A stretch of 64,000 bases of DNA from NCBI GenBank assembly GCA_037189985.1, contig JBBCJX010000008.1:47749-111748 (forward strand). The letters are read 5' to 3'. Positions 41,620 through 49,920 of this stretch are shown here, piece after piece. The translations under genes and the position numbers were made by a program. Numbering within the stretch: the stretch's first letter is position 1; each line of letters starts with the position of its first letter. This stretch comes from UBA2031 sp037189985 (GTDB taxonomy: Bacteria > Pseudomonadota > Gammaproteobacteria > Pseudomonadales > Moraxellaceae). Below the pieces are notes generated by a model, which was not told where the DNA came from, made no database searches, and saw only the letters and a program-made list of their open reading frames with translations.

Positions 41620-43464
41620 CTACGCTGAGTGCCGAAAGCGCCAGATACCCAGTCCCAGCAATCCCAGCAGCAAACCGAAGGAAAAGGTACCCCCGCCATT
41701 GCCGACATCCTTGGGGTCGGCCACAACCGGCACCACCTCGAAAGTCACTGTGGCGGACACCGGTTCGGTGAACTCACTGCTGTTCGGCTGGCAGGTCAGC
41801 GTGTAGGTCCAGATACCCAGTTTGGTGGCATCGATGCGGTGTGCCGGCTGTGCCTGCGTGCGCCCACCTGACAAGGGCTGCGGACCGGTCCATGTCGAAT
41901 CCGGATCATTGGAGGACGCCACGCAATCGCTGGCGTACACCGCTTGCCAGTTCAGGCCAATCCAGTAATGGCCCAGCGCCATCCGGTAATGGTTGCTGCT
42001 GGCATTCAGGCTGTTGATGCCGAACACCACCTGCGGCGGGGCCGCCGTGAGCGTCGCCCCCAGCGGCACTTCATCGCCGGGATTGAAACGGAACAGCGCG
42101 CCCCAGCCATAGCTGCCGCCACGCGTGGCCAGACCATAGAAATGTCCGTTGCTCGCCTGCATCAGGGCACCGACGGTGTGGCCGCCGGCATTGGCACCGG
42201 TGTTGAGCGCACTGGTCAACTCCGCACCGTTGACCCAGTACTTGTTGTTGCGCGCCGGGTCTGGCAGCTCGGCGGAGAAGGTGTGCAACACCTCCAGCAC
42301 ATCCTCCGCGCCGGCCTCGCGGGCGATGCGGTAACGCCAGATGGTGCCGCTGGCCGGATCGCCATCGAGCGTGGCGCCCCCATCGCTGATGCCATAGACA
42401 TTGCCGTCCTGGCCCAGGATCAGGTTGTCCGGATTGCTGCCTCCCAGCACATTGCCTGTGCTGAAGCTGTGCAGGATTTCCACGGCCTCAGGCCGACCCG
42501 GGTCAGTCACGACGAAAGGGCACTGCCGGACCGGTGTACCCGCCGCGATACAATCCGGGTCGCGGACACTGGTCGCCCCCACGCCCGGCAGCGCATCCTT
42601 GTGGACACGCCAGAGCACACCACCGCCCAGCTCGCCCTGACGCGTGGCGCCGTAGACGTAGTCGCCAGCCAGAACCAGCGCCCGAGCCGGATTGTTGCTG
42701 TAGCAACCCACTGTGGCACCGCTGAAGCTCACCAGTTTCTGCAGCGTCGAGCCATCCGCGCTCAGACGCTCCAGCGACCCGCAACCGGCGCCGCCACCAC
42801 CGGAGAAGTAGATGAATGTGGTGCCATCACTGTTCACCTTGATCTGGAGCGGGTTGTTACCACCGGCGCTGTTTCCCGTGACCAGCGGGGTGACAGTGGT
42901 CCCGTCCGCACTCAGGGCGCGCATGGCGCTGGAGCTGGCGGTGCTGAAGATGAAACGACCACCGGTCTCGGCCACGGCGGTGGCGCGCGTGCCAGTGGGG
43001 CCGAATCCTTCCCAGTCAGTGCCCCCCGGCAGGTAGCGCAGCAACGTGCCCGCATTGCTGCTACTCGGGGCATAGAGGTAGCCATCGCTGGCGGCCAGCC
43101 AGCCCCAGGTGGAGGCCGGCAGAATGGCCGGGTCCCGCGCCAGTATCTCGAAGCCCGTGCCATTGTTGCGGATGCGGTAGAACGTGGATACGCGTCCTCC
43201 CTGTAGGCCACCACCGGATGGTGAGGTGGTCTGCAGGTTTGCTTCGGTGCCACCGCCAAAAATGGTTCGGCCGTAAAGCCAACCATCCGCCGCCTCGGTC
43301 AGCGTACCGGGCGGGATGGAGCCGTTACCGCCACCGGCCTGGCTGCCGGTGAAATTCACCAGCACGTCCACCGAGGGCAGTTCAGCCTGGGCAGGCAGGG
43401 TTGGCAAAGAGAGGATGACTGCCAGTGCGAGGCGTCGCAGCGAGGAGTTCAGTGTGGTCTGCAT
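41620..43464 (-). CDS. Secreted GloVer-repeat protein with GlyGly-CTERM tail
   Basis: 614 residues from ATG 43464 (GAGG site), starting 8 bases after the TonB receptor stop. A signal peptide ends at LPAQA. The body has repeated strand motifs of the GloVer type (ADGWLYGRTIFGGG, SDGYLYAPSS, GDYVYGATRQGELGGGVLWR, DGNVYGISDGGATLDGDPASGTIWRY, NGHFYGLATRGGSYGWGALFRF), about 70-90 residues apart. It ends NGGGTFSFGLLLGLLGLG with an RFRHSA basic tail: a Gly-rich motif, a helix and a basic end, as in GlyGly-CTERM substrates of rhombosortase. It is therefore probably displayed on, or released from, the surface via type II secretion. Co-transcription with an iron receptor suggests capture of an iron source (inference). 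Confidence 0.8.
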   Translation of the reverse strand: MQTTLNSSLRRLALAVILSLPTLPAQAELPSVDVLVNFTGSQAGGGNGSIPPGTLTEAADGWLYGRTIFGGGTEANLQTTSPSGGGLQGGRVSTFYRIRNNGTGFEILARDPAILPASTWGWLAASDGYLYAPSSSNAGTLLRYLPGGTDWEGFGPTGTRATAVAETGGRFIFSTASSSAMRALSADGTTVTPLVTGNSAGGNNPLQIKVNSDGTTFIYFSGGGGAGCGSLERLSADGSTLQKLVSFSGATVGCYSNNPARALVLAGDYVYGATRQGELGGGVLWRVHKDALPGVGATSVRDPDCIAAGTPVRQCPFVVTDPGRPEAVEILHSFSTGNVLGGSNPDNLILGQDGNVYGISDGGATLDGDPASGTIWRYRIAREAGAEDVLEVLHTFSAELPDPARNNKYWVNGAELTSALNTGANAGGHTVGALMQASNGHFYGLATRGGSYGWGALFRFNPGDEVPLGATLTAAPPQVVFGINSLNASSNHYRMALGHYWIGLNWQAVYASDCVASSNDPDSTWTGPQPLSGGRTQAQPAHRIDATKLGIWTYTLTCQPNSSEFTEPVSATVTFEVVPVVADPKDVGNGGGTFSFGLLLGLLGLGIWRFRHSA

Positions 43465-43472
43465 GGCGAGCC

Positions 43473-46016
43473 TCACAGTACGTAGGTGAACGAGAGTTTG
43501 GCCGTGCGGCCGGGCGAGGGAACGGCTTGCATGGAGCTGGTGCCGGCATCCAGATAGAAACGATCACGCAGGTTTTCCACGCTGCCGTTCAGGCTGAACT
43601 TGTCGTTCAAACGGTAACTGCCAAACAGGTCATAAACTGCGTAGGAGCGCCAGCCGGCATCCGTCTTGTTGTCCTTGCCGGTGTGGTCGATGGCTGAGGT
43701 GATGCGTGCGCCTAGCGTGAGACGACGTTCCAGCAACCGTGTGCCCAGCGTGCCGCTGTGCTGTGCCTTGGGGGGGATATAGAGGCCACTCATGGCCACG
43801 TCCCAACTGGAATCGGGGTTGGGGCCAAAGCAAGGGGGAGCGGTGGAGAAGGCGAGCACCACGCCGCAGAACCGGATACTGGTGTAGCGGGTATGGCCAT
43901 AGCGTGCGAACGCGAAGCCGGTGTCGTATTCCAGATTGAATTCCAGACCTTTGAACTCAGCGCTTTCTGCGTTGCGGAATTCGCCGGCAAAGCCCTGCAC
44001 ATAGTCCGTGATGTCGTTGTGGAAGACGGTCAGACCGGCATTGAAGCGGTCGTTTTCCAGTAACAGTGCGGGCAGGTTGAACTTGATGCCGTATTCGGTA
44101 CTTTCCATGAGTTCCGGCTTCAGCAGCGTGCGTCCGGGGTTACTGGCCGCGATCAGTCCGTTGACGGTTTCCTTGATGGAAGGGGGGCGCCAGCCTTCGC
44201 TGTAGCGACCGAACAACAGCCAGTCCTGTGTCATTTGCCAGGCCAGCCCGATGCTGGGGTTGCTGCGACTTTCGCCATCGTTGATCCGGAGCGGGAGTCG
44301 CTGTCCGGGGATACCGGAGCTGACTTCTCCTTCGCCCTGGATCTCGTAGTTTTCGCGGCGCAGGCCGGCATCCAGCGTGAGGCTGTCCAGAGGCTGGACT
44401 TGCGCTTGCAGGAAGACGGAGCTCATCTCGCGCTTGCCGTCCGGGTCCATGTAGATGTCGCCGTCCAGTGGCCTGATGTCTACTTTCTCGTGCAGCCAGG
44501 TGGCGCCGTACTTGATGTTGAAGTCCACGGAACCGGCGCTGAAGGCGTTGCTGTTCCATGCCTCCAGTCCGCGGCCACGCGTATCTGCCCGCTGGGCGTT
44601 GTGGACACCGGAAATCATGGCGAGACCGCGGATGTCATTGGCCTGGTATTCGTCGGCGTTGGTGGCCCACAGGTTCACGCGCAGGTCCAGCCAAGGGTTG
44701 CCGGGTGTCCAGGCGTATTTGGTGGTGTAGAGCTGTTTGTCGACGTTGCTCAGGTTCAGTTGTTCGATGTATTCGGGATAGCCGACGCTACGGGCTTCGC
44801 CAAATTCGCTTTCCAGGCGGCTGAAACCAAATTCCAGGCGCTGTCCTTGCGGCAGGAGGAGCGCTGTCTTGAGCAACACGGAGTCCGTGTCCTGGGAGGT
44901 GTTGTAGGCCTCCTGGCCCGGCTGGTAGTAGGAGATGCGGCGAGTCCCCGCGCCACTGTAGTTTGCTGCCGTCACGTCGCCACGGCGACCCGAAAGGTAG
45001 TTGCCGCTCTGTCGGTGACTGATGCCCGCTACCAGCTCCAGTACCTCGTTGAGGCGCCAGGCACCGGCCAGGCTGCCGGTCCAGGTGCGATCAGGGACAG
45101 ACACAGGGCCATAGCTGGCATTGCTGATGTCGGCAGTGCCTCCAGGGCCTGGTCCTACGGTATGGAAATCCGTGTTGCTGGACTGGTTGTTGGCAAGCCC
45201 GCCGCGCAGACGCAGGCCGTAGTCCTTGCCGTCCTTGATGAGCTCCTTGGCAGTGAGTGTGTTCAGGCTGACGATGCCGCCGACCACGCCCGCCCCGTAA
45301 GGGCCTGCATTCGGCCCTTTTTCCACTTTCACTTCACCCAGCAGTTCCGGGTCCACATAGGCGCGAGTGCTCTCGCCGCCATAGCCTTTGTAGTTGGAGC
45401 TGCTGGACTCCGTGCCGTCTACCAGCACCTTGACGCGGCCAAAGCCCTGCATGCCGCGGATGTTGACGTCCAGCGATGTGCCGTTGCGGTTGTTGGCGAC
45501 CGTCACGCCGGTCATTTCACGAAAAATGTCACCGGTGCTGGTGGGCGGGAAACGGTCAAGCCTCTCTCTTGTCAGTACATCTGGCTCATACGAGGCTTGT
45601 GCGGTCACGCTGACTTCCGGCAATACCTCCACGGGCCCTGTCTGGATGGGCAAGTAATGCAAGGTGTAGCTGCCGTCTTCCTGCTGGATCGCTTCCAGCC
45701 CTGTGCCGGCCAACAGATGGGCGAAAGCGGAGCGGATGTCCTGACTGCCTTGCAGGCCGGGGGATGTCTTGCCCTGGGCCATTGCCGGCTCAAAGGACAG
45801 GACAAGGCCAGCCCGCTGCGCAAACTGGTTGAGGGCGGTGGACAACGGGCCGGGGGCGATCTGCAGGGCTTGCAGATTGCCGCTGGCAGGAGATGCTGCC
45901 TGGGCCGCGGTGGGCCAGGGGAGAGCATTCAGGAGCAGGGCGGCCGGCAGGGCCAGCGCCAGTACCGGGAAGCGTTTCCGCCGGCAGCCGACAGCATGTG
46001 GTGGAGGAAATGACAT
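43473..46016 (-). CDS. FecA-type TonB-dependent receptor with STN signalling domain
   Basis: 847 residues from ATG 46016 (AGGAAA site). A signal peptide ends near PTAAQA (~residue 40). An STN domain follows (~50-125; LQIAPGPLSTALNQFAQRAGLVLSFE, GLQGSQDIRSAFAHLLAGTGLEAI), then the plug (~135-260; GDIFREMTGVTVANNRNGTSLDVNIRGMQGFGRVKVLVDG, VEKGPNAGPYGAGVVGGIVSL) and the barrel, ending in LSFTYVL. An STN domain together with upstream FecI/FecR genes indicates that ligand binding is signalled through FecR to the sigma factor. Ligand unknown; iron is likely given the Fur boxes. The 145 bases upstream contain a Fur-like site. Confidence 0.93.
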   Translation of the reverse strand: MSFPPPHAVGCRRKRFPVLALALPAALLLNALPWPTAAQAASPASGNLQALQIAPGPLSTALNQFAQRAGLVLSFEPAMAQGKTSPGLQGSQDIRSAFAHLLAGTGLEAIQQEDGSYTLHYLPIQTGPVEVLPEVSVTAQASYEPDVLTRERLDRFPPTSTGDIFREMTGVTVANNRNGTSLDVNIRGMQGFGRVKVLVDGTESSSSNYKGYGGESTRAYVDPELLGEVKVEKGPNAGPYGAGVVGGIVSLNTLTAKELIKDGKDYGLRLRGGLANNQSSNTDFHTVGPGPGGTADISNASYGPVSVPDRTWTGSLAGAWRLNEVLELVAGISHRQSGNYLSGRRGDVTAANYSGAGTRRISYYQPGQEAYNTSQDTDSVLLKTALLLPQGQRLEFGFSRLESEFGEARSVGYPEYIEQLNLSNVDKQLYTTKYAWTPGNPWLDLRVNLWATNADEYQANDIRGLAMISGVHNAQRADTRGRGLEAWNSNAFSAGSVDFNIKYGATWLHEKVDIRPLDGDIYMDPDGKREMSSVFLQAQVQPLDSLTLDAGLRRENYEIQGEGEVSSGIPGQRLPLRINDGESRSNPSIGLAWQMTQDWLLFGRYSEGWRPPSIKETVNGLIAASNPGRTLLKPELMESTEYGIKFNLPALLLENDRFNAGLTVFHNDITDYVQGFAGEFRNAESAEFKGLEFNLEYDTGFAFARYGHTRYTSIRFCGVVLAFSTAPPCFGPNPDSSWDVAMSGLYIPPKAQHSGTLGTRLLERRLTLGARITSAIDHTGKDNKTDAGWRSYAVYDLFGSYRLNDKFSLNGSVENLRDRFYLDAGTSSMQAVPSPGRTAKLSFTYVL

Positions 46017-46085
46017 GAGGGTTTCCTGTGATCAGGGAGAGTTGTCATTTCCTATGACGAGCGTCGCGGCATCCGGGATAGTGAG

Positions 46086-46104
46086 AATGAGAATTTTTCT
46101 TCTT
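46086..46104. promoter_or_regulatory. Fur-box-like site upstream of the STN-type receptor
   Basis: aatgagaatttttcttctt matches the 19-base Fur pattern aatgagaatNattctcatt at all but three specified positions. It lies 70 bases upstream of the receptor start, within the fecR-receptor gap. Confidence 0.5.
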
Positions 46105-46161
46105 TGTGGCCTGTGACGCAGCAGCCCGGCTTTTGCGCGCCGGGCTGGCTGGTTCGTGGGA

Positions 46162-47163
46162 TCAAGGGGTGTCCGGGCGTCGGACGATGGTCAGCCAGCG
46201 GCTGTAGCGGCGGACTTCCAGTCCGTTGGCATTGGCCAGTATGGCGAGGGTACGGTCGGTGTCGTCCAGCGGGAAAACACCGGATACGCGCAGGCCCTGA
46301 AGGGCTGGGGCATCAAAGCGCAGTAGGCCGTTGCGGTGACGCTGGACCTCCCGCAGCACCTCGGGCAAGGGTCGGTCATCCACGACCAACTGGTGTTGTA
46401 GCCATGCACTGGCGGCCATCGGGTCGACCTTGCGGGTGCTGCCAAGACCGGTGGTGGCAAGCGACACCTGATCGCCTTCCCGCAGCTCACGGCAGTCCGT
46501 GGGAGCAAGGGGTGCAGGCACGCAGGCCCGTACCACGGATTCCAGCACGGTGACAGCAGTGGTCTCACCACTTTCATCCTGGTCACGCTTGACCAGGTAA
46601 CGTGTCCCTAGGGCTTCTGCAGTTCCCAGCGGGGTTTCGATGACAAAGGGACGCTGTTTGTCCGGTGCTACCTCCACCAGCACCTCACCCCGGCGCAGCA
46701 CGATGCGGCGTTCGCCGGCGGTATAAGAAATGTCCACGGCCGAGCGGCTGTTGAGGATGAGCTGGCTGTGGTCGTCCAGCGTGATCCGGCGTTGCTCACC
46801 CACGGGGCTGTAGTGGCTGGCCAGCAGCCAGTCGGTACCGGGGCTCTGACTCCACAGGGCGACCGTCAATCCTGCGAGCAGAAGGGCGGTGCTACCACCG
46901 GCCAGCCGGCGCAGGCGCTGTCGTGAAGCACGTGAAAAAGTGTCATCAAGGGCGGCGCGAGCGGGGGCCGCTGGTACCTGGCCCAACTGGTCCCACAGGG
47001 CCTGCATGCGCTGCCAGGCAAGTTCGTGCCGGGGATTGGCATCACGCCAGTGGCGGCATTCCTCGGCCTCCTCGGGCGAACAACTGCCTTCTTGCTGCCG
47101 GGTGATCCAGTGGGCGGCCTGCAGGACCATGGCCTGGCTGGGTTCGCTGGCATGCTGGTTCAT
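46162..47163 (-). CDS. fecR: FecR-family anti-sigma/signal-transducing protein
   Basis: 333 residues. ATG 47163 overlaps the sigma-factor stop (ATGA), so translation is coupled. The N-terminal DUF4880-type domain (AAHWITRQQEGSCSPEEAEECRHWRDANPRHELAWQRM) is cytoplasmic. One membrane helix (STALLLAGLTVALW, ~90-104) follows. The periplasmic FecR domain (SPVGEQRRITLDDHSQLILNSRSAVDISY, RRIVLRRGEVLVEVA, RPFVIETPLGTAEALGTRYLV) and a C-terminal STN-like part (LPEVLREVQRHRNGLLRFDAPALQGLRVSGVF) complete it. It relays receptor occupancy to the ECF sigma factor. Confidence 0.93.
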   Translation of the reverse strand: MNQHASEPSQAMVLQAAHWITRQQEGSCSPEEAEECRHWRDANPRHELAWQRMQALWDQLGQVPAAPARAALDDTFSRASRQRLRRLAGGSTALLLAGLTVALWSQSPGTDWLLASHYSPVGEQRRITLDDHSQLILNSRSAVDISYTAGERRIVLRRGEVLVEVAPDKQRPFVIETPLGTAEALGTRYLVKRDQDESGETTAVTVLESVVRACVPAPLAPTDCRELREGDQVSLATTGLGSTRKVDPMAASAWLQHQLVVDDRPLPEVLREVQRHRNGLLRFDAPALQGLRVSGVFPLDDTDRTLAILANANGLEVRRYSRWLTIVRRPDTP

Positions 47164-47708
47164 GAGGAGGCCGGTGTGCCGTGCAGGGCGGCATAGCAAT
47201 GCACCATGGCGCGGGCGATGTACTGCTTGACCATGCTGGGTGAGACGCCGAGTTCGGCTGCGATCTCTGCCTGCCCCATGCCGTCCAGGCGGTACATGAG
47301 GAAGGCGGTGCGTGGTTTGGCCGGCAAGCTGTCCAGCAGGCTGGCGATGGTGGACAGGGTTTCCGTGATGACCAGCAGTGATTCCGGTGAGGGTGAGCTG
47401 GCTTCGTCGGGCTGCATCATGGCCAGGTGCTGCAGATAGCTGCGTTCGATGTCTCGCCGCCGTGCCTGGTCGATCAGCAGGCGGGTGGCCGTGGTCGCCA
47501 GAAAGGCGCGTGGTTGGCGTAACTGGTCACCTTGCAGGCGTTGGCCCCGGTCCGGCAGTGACAGCAGCCGGACAAACGTATCCTGTGCAAGGTCGGCCGC
47601 ATTCTGGGGGTGGGACAGCTTGCGCTTCAGCCAGGACAGCAGCCAGCCGTGATGATCACTGTAGAGAGCGAGCACGGCTTGCTGGTGGGAATTGTCGACG
47701 GCGGACAT
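47160..47708 (-). CDS. fecI: FecI-type ECF RNA polymerase sigma factor
   Basis: 182 residues from ATG 47708. Sigma region 2 contains HHGWLLSWLKRKLSHPQNAADLAQDTFVRLL, with the -10 recognition segment RAFLATTATRLLIDQARRRDIER. Region 4 contains LPAKPRTAFLMYRLDGMGQAEIAAELGVSPSMVKQYIARAMVHC, the helix-turn-helix for the -35. Iron-responsive sigma factors of this group activate the linked TonB receptor. A near-perfect Fur box lies 48-64 bases upstream of the start. Order is sigma, FecR, receptor, surface protein. Confidence 0.95.
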   Translation of the reverse strand: MSAVDNSHQQAVLALYSDHHGWLLSWLKRKLSHPQNAADLAQDTFVRLLSLPDRGQRLQGDQLRQPRAFLATTATRLLIDQARRRDIERSYLQHLAMMQPDEASSPSPESLLVITETLSTIASLLDSLPAKPRTAFLMYRLDGMGQAEIAAELGVSPSMVKQYIARAMVHCYAALHGTPASS

Positions 47709-47755
47709 AAACCGGGCCTGTCCAGGCTGCCGCCAAAACAGCAGCAGGGTTCTAT

Positions 47756-47772
47756 ATGAGAATTGTTCTCAT
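47756..47772. promoter_or_regulatory. Fur box upstream of fecI
   Basis: atgagaa-ttg-ttctcat is a perfect 7-3-7 palindrome and matches the core of the Fur consensus. It predicts iron repression of the sigma factor and so of the whole unit. Confidence 0.85.
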
Positions 47773-47839
47773 CATATGGAGCCATTGTCCGGACTGCAAG
47801 CAGGGCCGGGCACGAGGAAGACGAACTGCATGTGCCTGT

Positions 47840-49591
47840 TCATTTTGGTACGGATTGCAGCCGGCTCACGAGCTGGGGTTTTTCCCATTGCACGCCATCG
47901 TCACTTTCGGTGATGCGTACAAAGAGGTTGTCACCGTAGATGTTGTTGCCGTGAAACCAGGAGACACCAGGTTCCACACCGGGCTTTATGATCTCCCAGC
48001 CCAGGCGCTCGGCCAGCCAGCCATGCAACTCGTCATGGGTGAGGAGGTTGTCTTCCGGGGCGAGTGACTCTCCTTGTGTTTGATAGAACAGCATGGGAAC
48101 GGACGCGACCTGTGGTGTGAGCACGTTGTGCCCCCAGCGCCCCTCTTCGCCAAGCATCTGCCCATGATCCGAGGTGATGACAACGAGGGTGTTGCCGGGT
48201 TGCTGGTCGGCAAGCTGGAGGATGTCGGCCATCAGTTCATCGAAATAGCGCAGGGCATTGTCGTACTGGTTGGCCTGGCGCTGGTCCAGGGGCAATGTCG
48301 AACCATCCGGCCATTCCCTGTGGAAATCTTTGTCGTGAGCATAGGCGGAGTCGTAGGGAATGTGTGCCGAGCGTGTATGGATGATGCCGACTGCACTGGC
48401 TTTCGGGTCGAGATCGGCAAACAGGTCGAGCAGGGCCTGGTCACCTTCGAGTGTGTATTGCAGTGGCGCATCTTCACGGGTGGTATAGCGGTCCACCGGT
48501 CCCAGCTTGCTCATGAGCTTGGATTCCTGCGCCGAGAGCCAGAAAGTCTCGTAACCGGAATGCTTGGCCAGCCGGAACAGATTGCCGGTCATGCGCCGCA
48601 GCTCGCCGACATTGCCCGGCTCCGCGACGCCGTTCAGCAACAGGGGAATGGTGGTACCGGTGGCCGTGGAGGCCGCCTGCCCGGTGATGGCGATCAGGCG
48701 TCCCTCGTCTTTCAGCTTGCTCAGGTGGGGCGTGGTGTCCCTGTGATAGCCGTATACCCCCATCCTGTCGCCGCGGATCGATTCTCCCAATACCACCCAG
48801 ATGCGGTCGGGCCGTGGCATCGCCGAGACCATTGGCTTTGCCTCATAGGGCGGATATTCGGGATACACCACGACTTCACGCCCAAAGCTCATGCGGGTGA
48901 TGTAGTAACCGAAGGTGTTGATGGAGTTGTGCAGCGAGCTGCGTGTCGGCCCCGGCATGAAGTGGGTGAGATCGAAGGTCATTGCACGATAGGGTTTCCG
49001 GCACAGGGCCACCACGACCAGGACCATGGCAATCATGGCCCAGCGTGTCCTGGTGAGCGGCAGCATATGCCAGTACATCCAGCCCAGCAGCGCATAAGGT
49101 ATGCCCCAGGCCAGCAGTGCCGGCCAGTGATCGCCGGCAACGGCACTGATGGTCAGCGAGATTTCATGCCATTCGCTGCCCATGCGGCTGATGTCCATGG
49201 CCGTGAGCGGTTCACCGATGAAGGAAATGTGCGCGATCTGCGGCAATTGCATGCTGGCGAAAAGGCCGAGCACAAGGCCGCAGAAAAGGCGCGAGCCGGA
49301 TGCCAGCAGGCAGATCGAGGTTACGAACATGGCGCTGACGAAGCTGGCTTCCAGTTCGGCGCGATTGTTCTGTGTGTAAAGCTGTTGCAGGAAATCGTCG
49401 GCAAGCAGCAGCAGGGTAGAAAAGGCGGCCAGCATCAGGAGCCGTGGTACGGCATGCCAGCGGGCGATGTCGAGCACAAGTCCTTGGCCTGACACCCGGG
49501 CAGGTTCGGGTGCGGGCGGGGGGATGATGTCCTCCGGAACAGCAATCACGTCTTCCATGACGGTCGAAGAGTTTGGTAACGGTTCCATCAT
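47840..49591 (-). CDS. Sulfatase-family membrane enzyme (phosphoethanolamine transferase-like)
   Basis: 583 residues from ATG 49591 (or 49588); weak ribosome site. A cytoplasmic N terminus rich in Pro/Glu precedes about five membrane helices (~48-210). A periplasmic alkaline-phosphatase-fold domain follows: IWVVLGESIRGDRMGVYGY with the first metal-binding Glu, the nucleophile Thr in ASTATGTTIPLLLNG, IIHTRSAHIPYDSAY, and VVITSDHGQMLGEEGRWGHN. Enzymes of the EptA/OpgE group move phosphoethanolamine from phosphatidylethanolamine onto lipid A or glycans. The acceptor is unknown. It is unlikely to belong to the downstream iron unit, because the Fur box and promoter region lie between them. Confidence 0.85.
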   Translation of the reverse strand: MMEPLPNSSTVMEDVIAVPEDIIPPPAPEPARVSGQGLVLDIARWHAVPRLLMLAAFSTLLLLADDFLQQLYTQNNRAELEASFVSAMFVTSICLLASGSRLFCGLVLGLFASMQLPQIAHISFIGEPLTAMDISRMGSEWHEISLTISAVAGDHWPALLAWGIPYALLGWMYWHMLPLTRTRWAMIAMVLVVVALCRKPYRAMTFDLTHFMPGPTRSSLHNSINTFGYYITRMSFGREVVVYPEYPPYEAKPMVSAMPRPDRIWVVLGESIRGDRMGVYGYHRDTTPHLSKLKDEGRLIAITGQAASTATGTTIPLLLNGVAEPGNVGELRRMTGNLFRLAKHSGYETFWLSAQESKLMSKLGPVDRYTTREDAPLQYTLEGDQALLDLFADLDPKASAVGIIHTRSAHIPYDSAYAHDKDFHREWPDGSTLPLDQRQANQYDNALRYFDELMADILQLADQQPGNTLVVITSDHGQMLGEEGRWGHNVLTPQVASVPMLFYQTQGESLAPEDNLLTHDELHGWLAERLGWEIIKPGVEPGVSWFHGNNIYGDNLFVRITESDDGVQWEKPQLVSRLQSVPK

Positions 49592-49920
49592 CGAAAGTCA
49601 GAAGGCATACGCGGCCAAGGAAGAAAGCAGGGTTTATGTGATGCCGATGGTGGCAACCAGGTGACACAAGCGGGCGATTTTACCTGATCTCGAGCAGGGC
49701 GCAGGGGTCTTTCTTGTCAGTTCCTGAAGTGTCATTCGCAGTCATTGAGTCCCTTGTGTTTTTATCCCGAAGGCAATGGAGTTGCACGTGCATGCTTCAC
49801 ATCATCGCGTGAGTGGCGCCAGATGGTGTTAATGGGAGGACAAAAGGCGAGTGCCTTGCGAAGCCATCTTTGCCTGTCCGGGCTATGTGCAGCCCTCGGC
49901 CTTTCTGGGAAACTCCCACG
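49592..49920. other. Intergenic region between divergent sulfatase and recC genes
   Basis: 329 bases. An in-frame upstream extension of recC from 49813 (36 residues) lacks coding character. A short palindrome tggga-aac-tccca (49907-49919) directly precedes the recC start and overlaps its only ribosome-site-like bases. No confident promoter was identified. Confidence 0.5.

Noticed and set aside
44235..46013. 592-codon open frame antisense to the STN-type receptor
   Set aside because: Mirror frame of a certain TonB receptor gene with no protein-like motifs.
48074..49492. 472-codon frame antisense to the sulfatase gene
   Set aside because: His/Gln-rich shadow frame; the minus-strand sulfatase has clear catalytic motifs.
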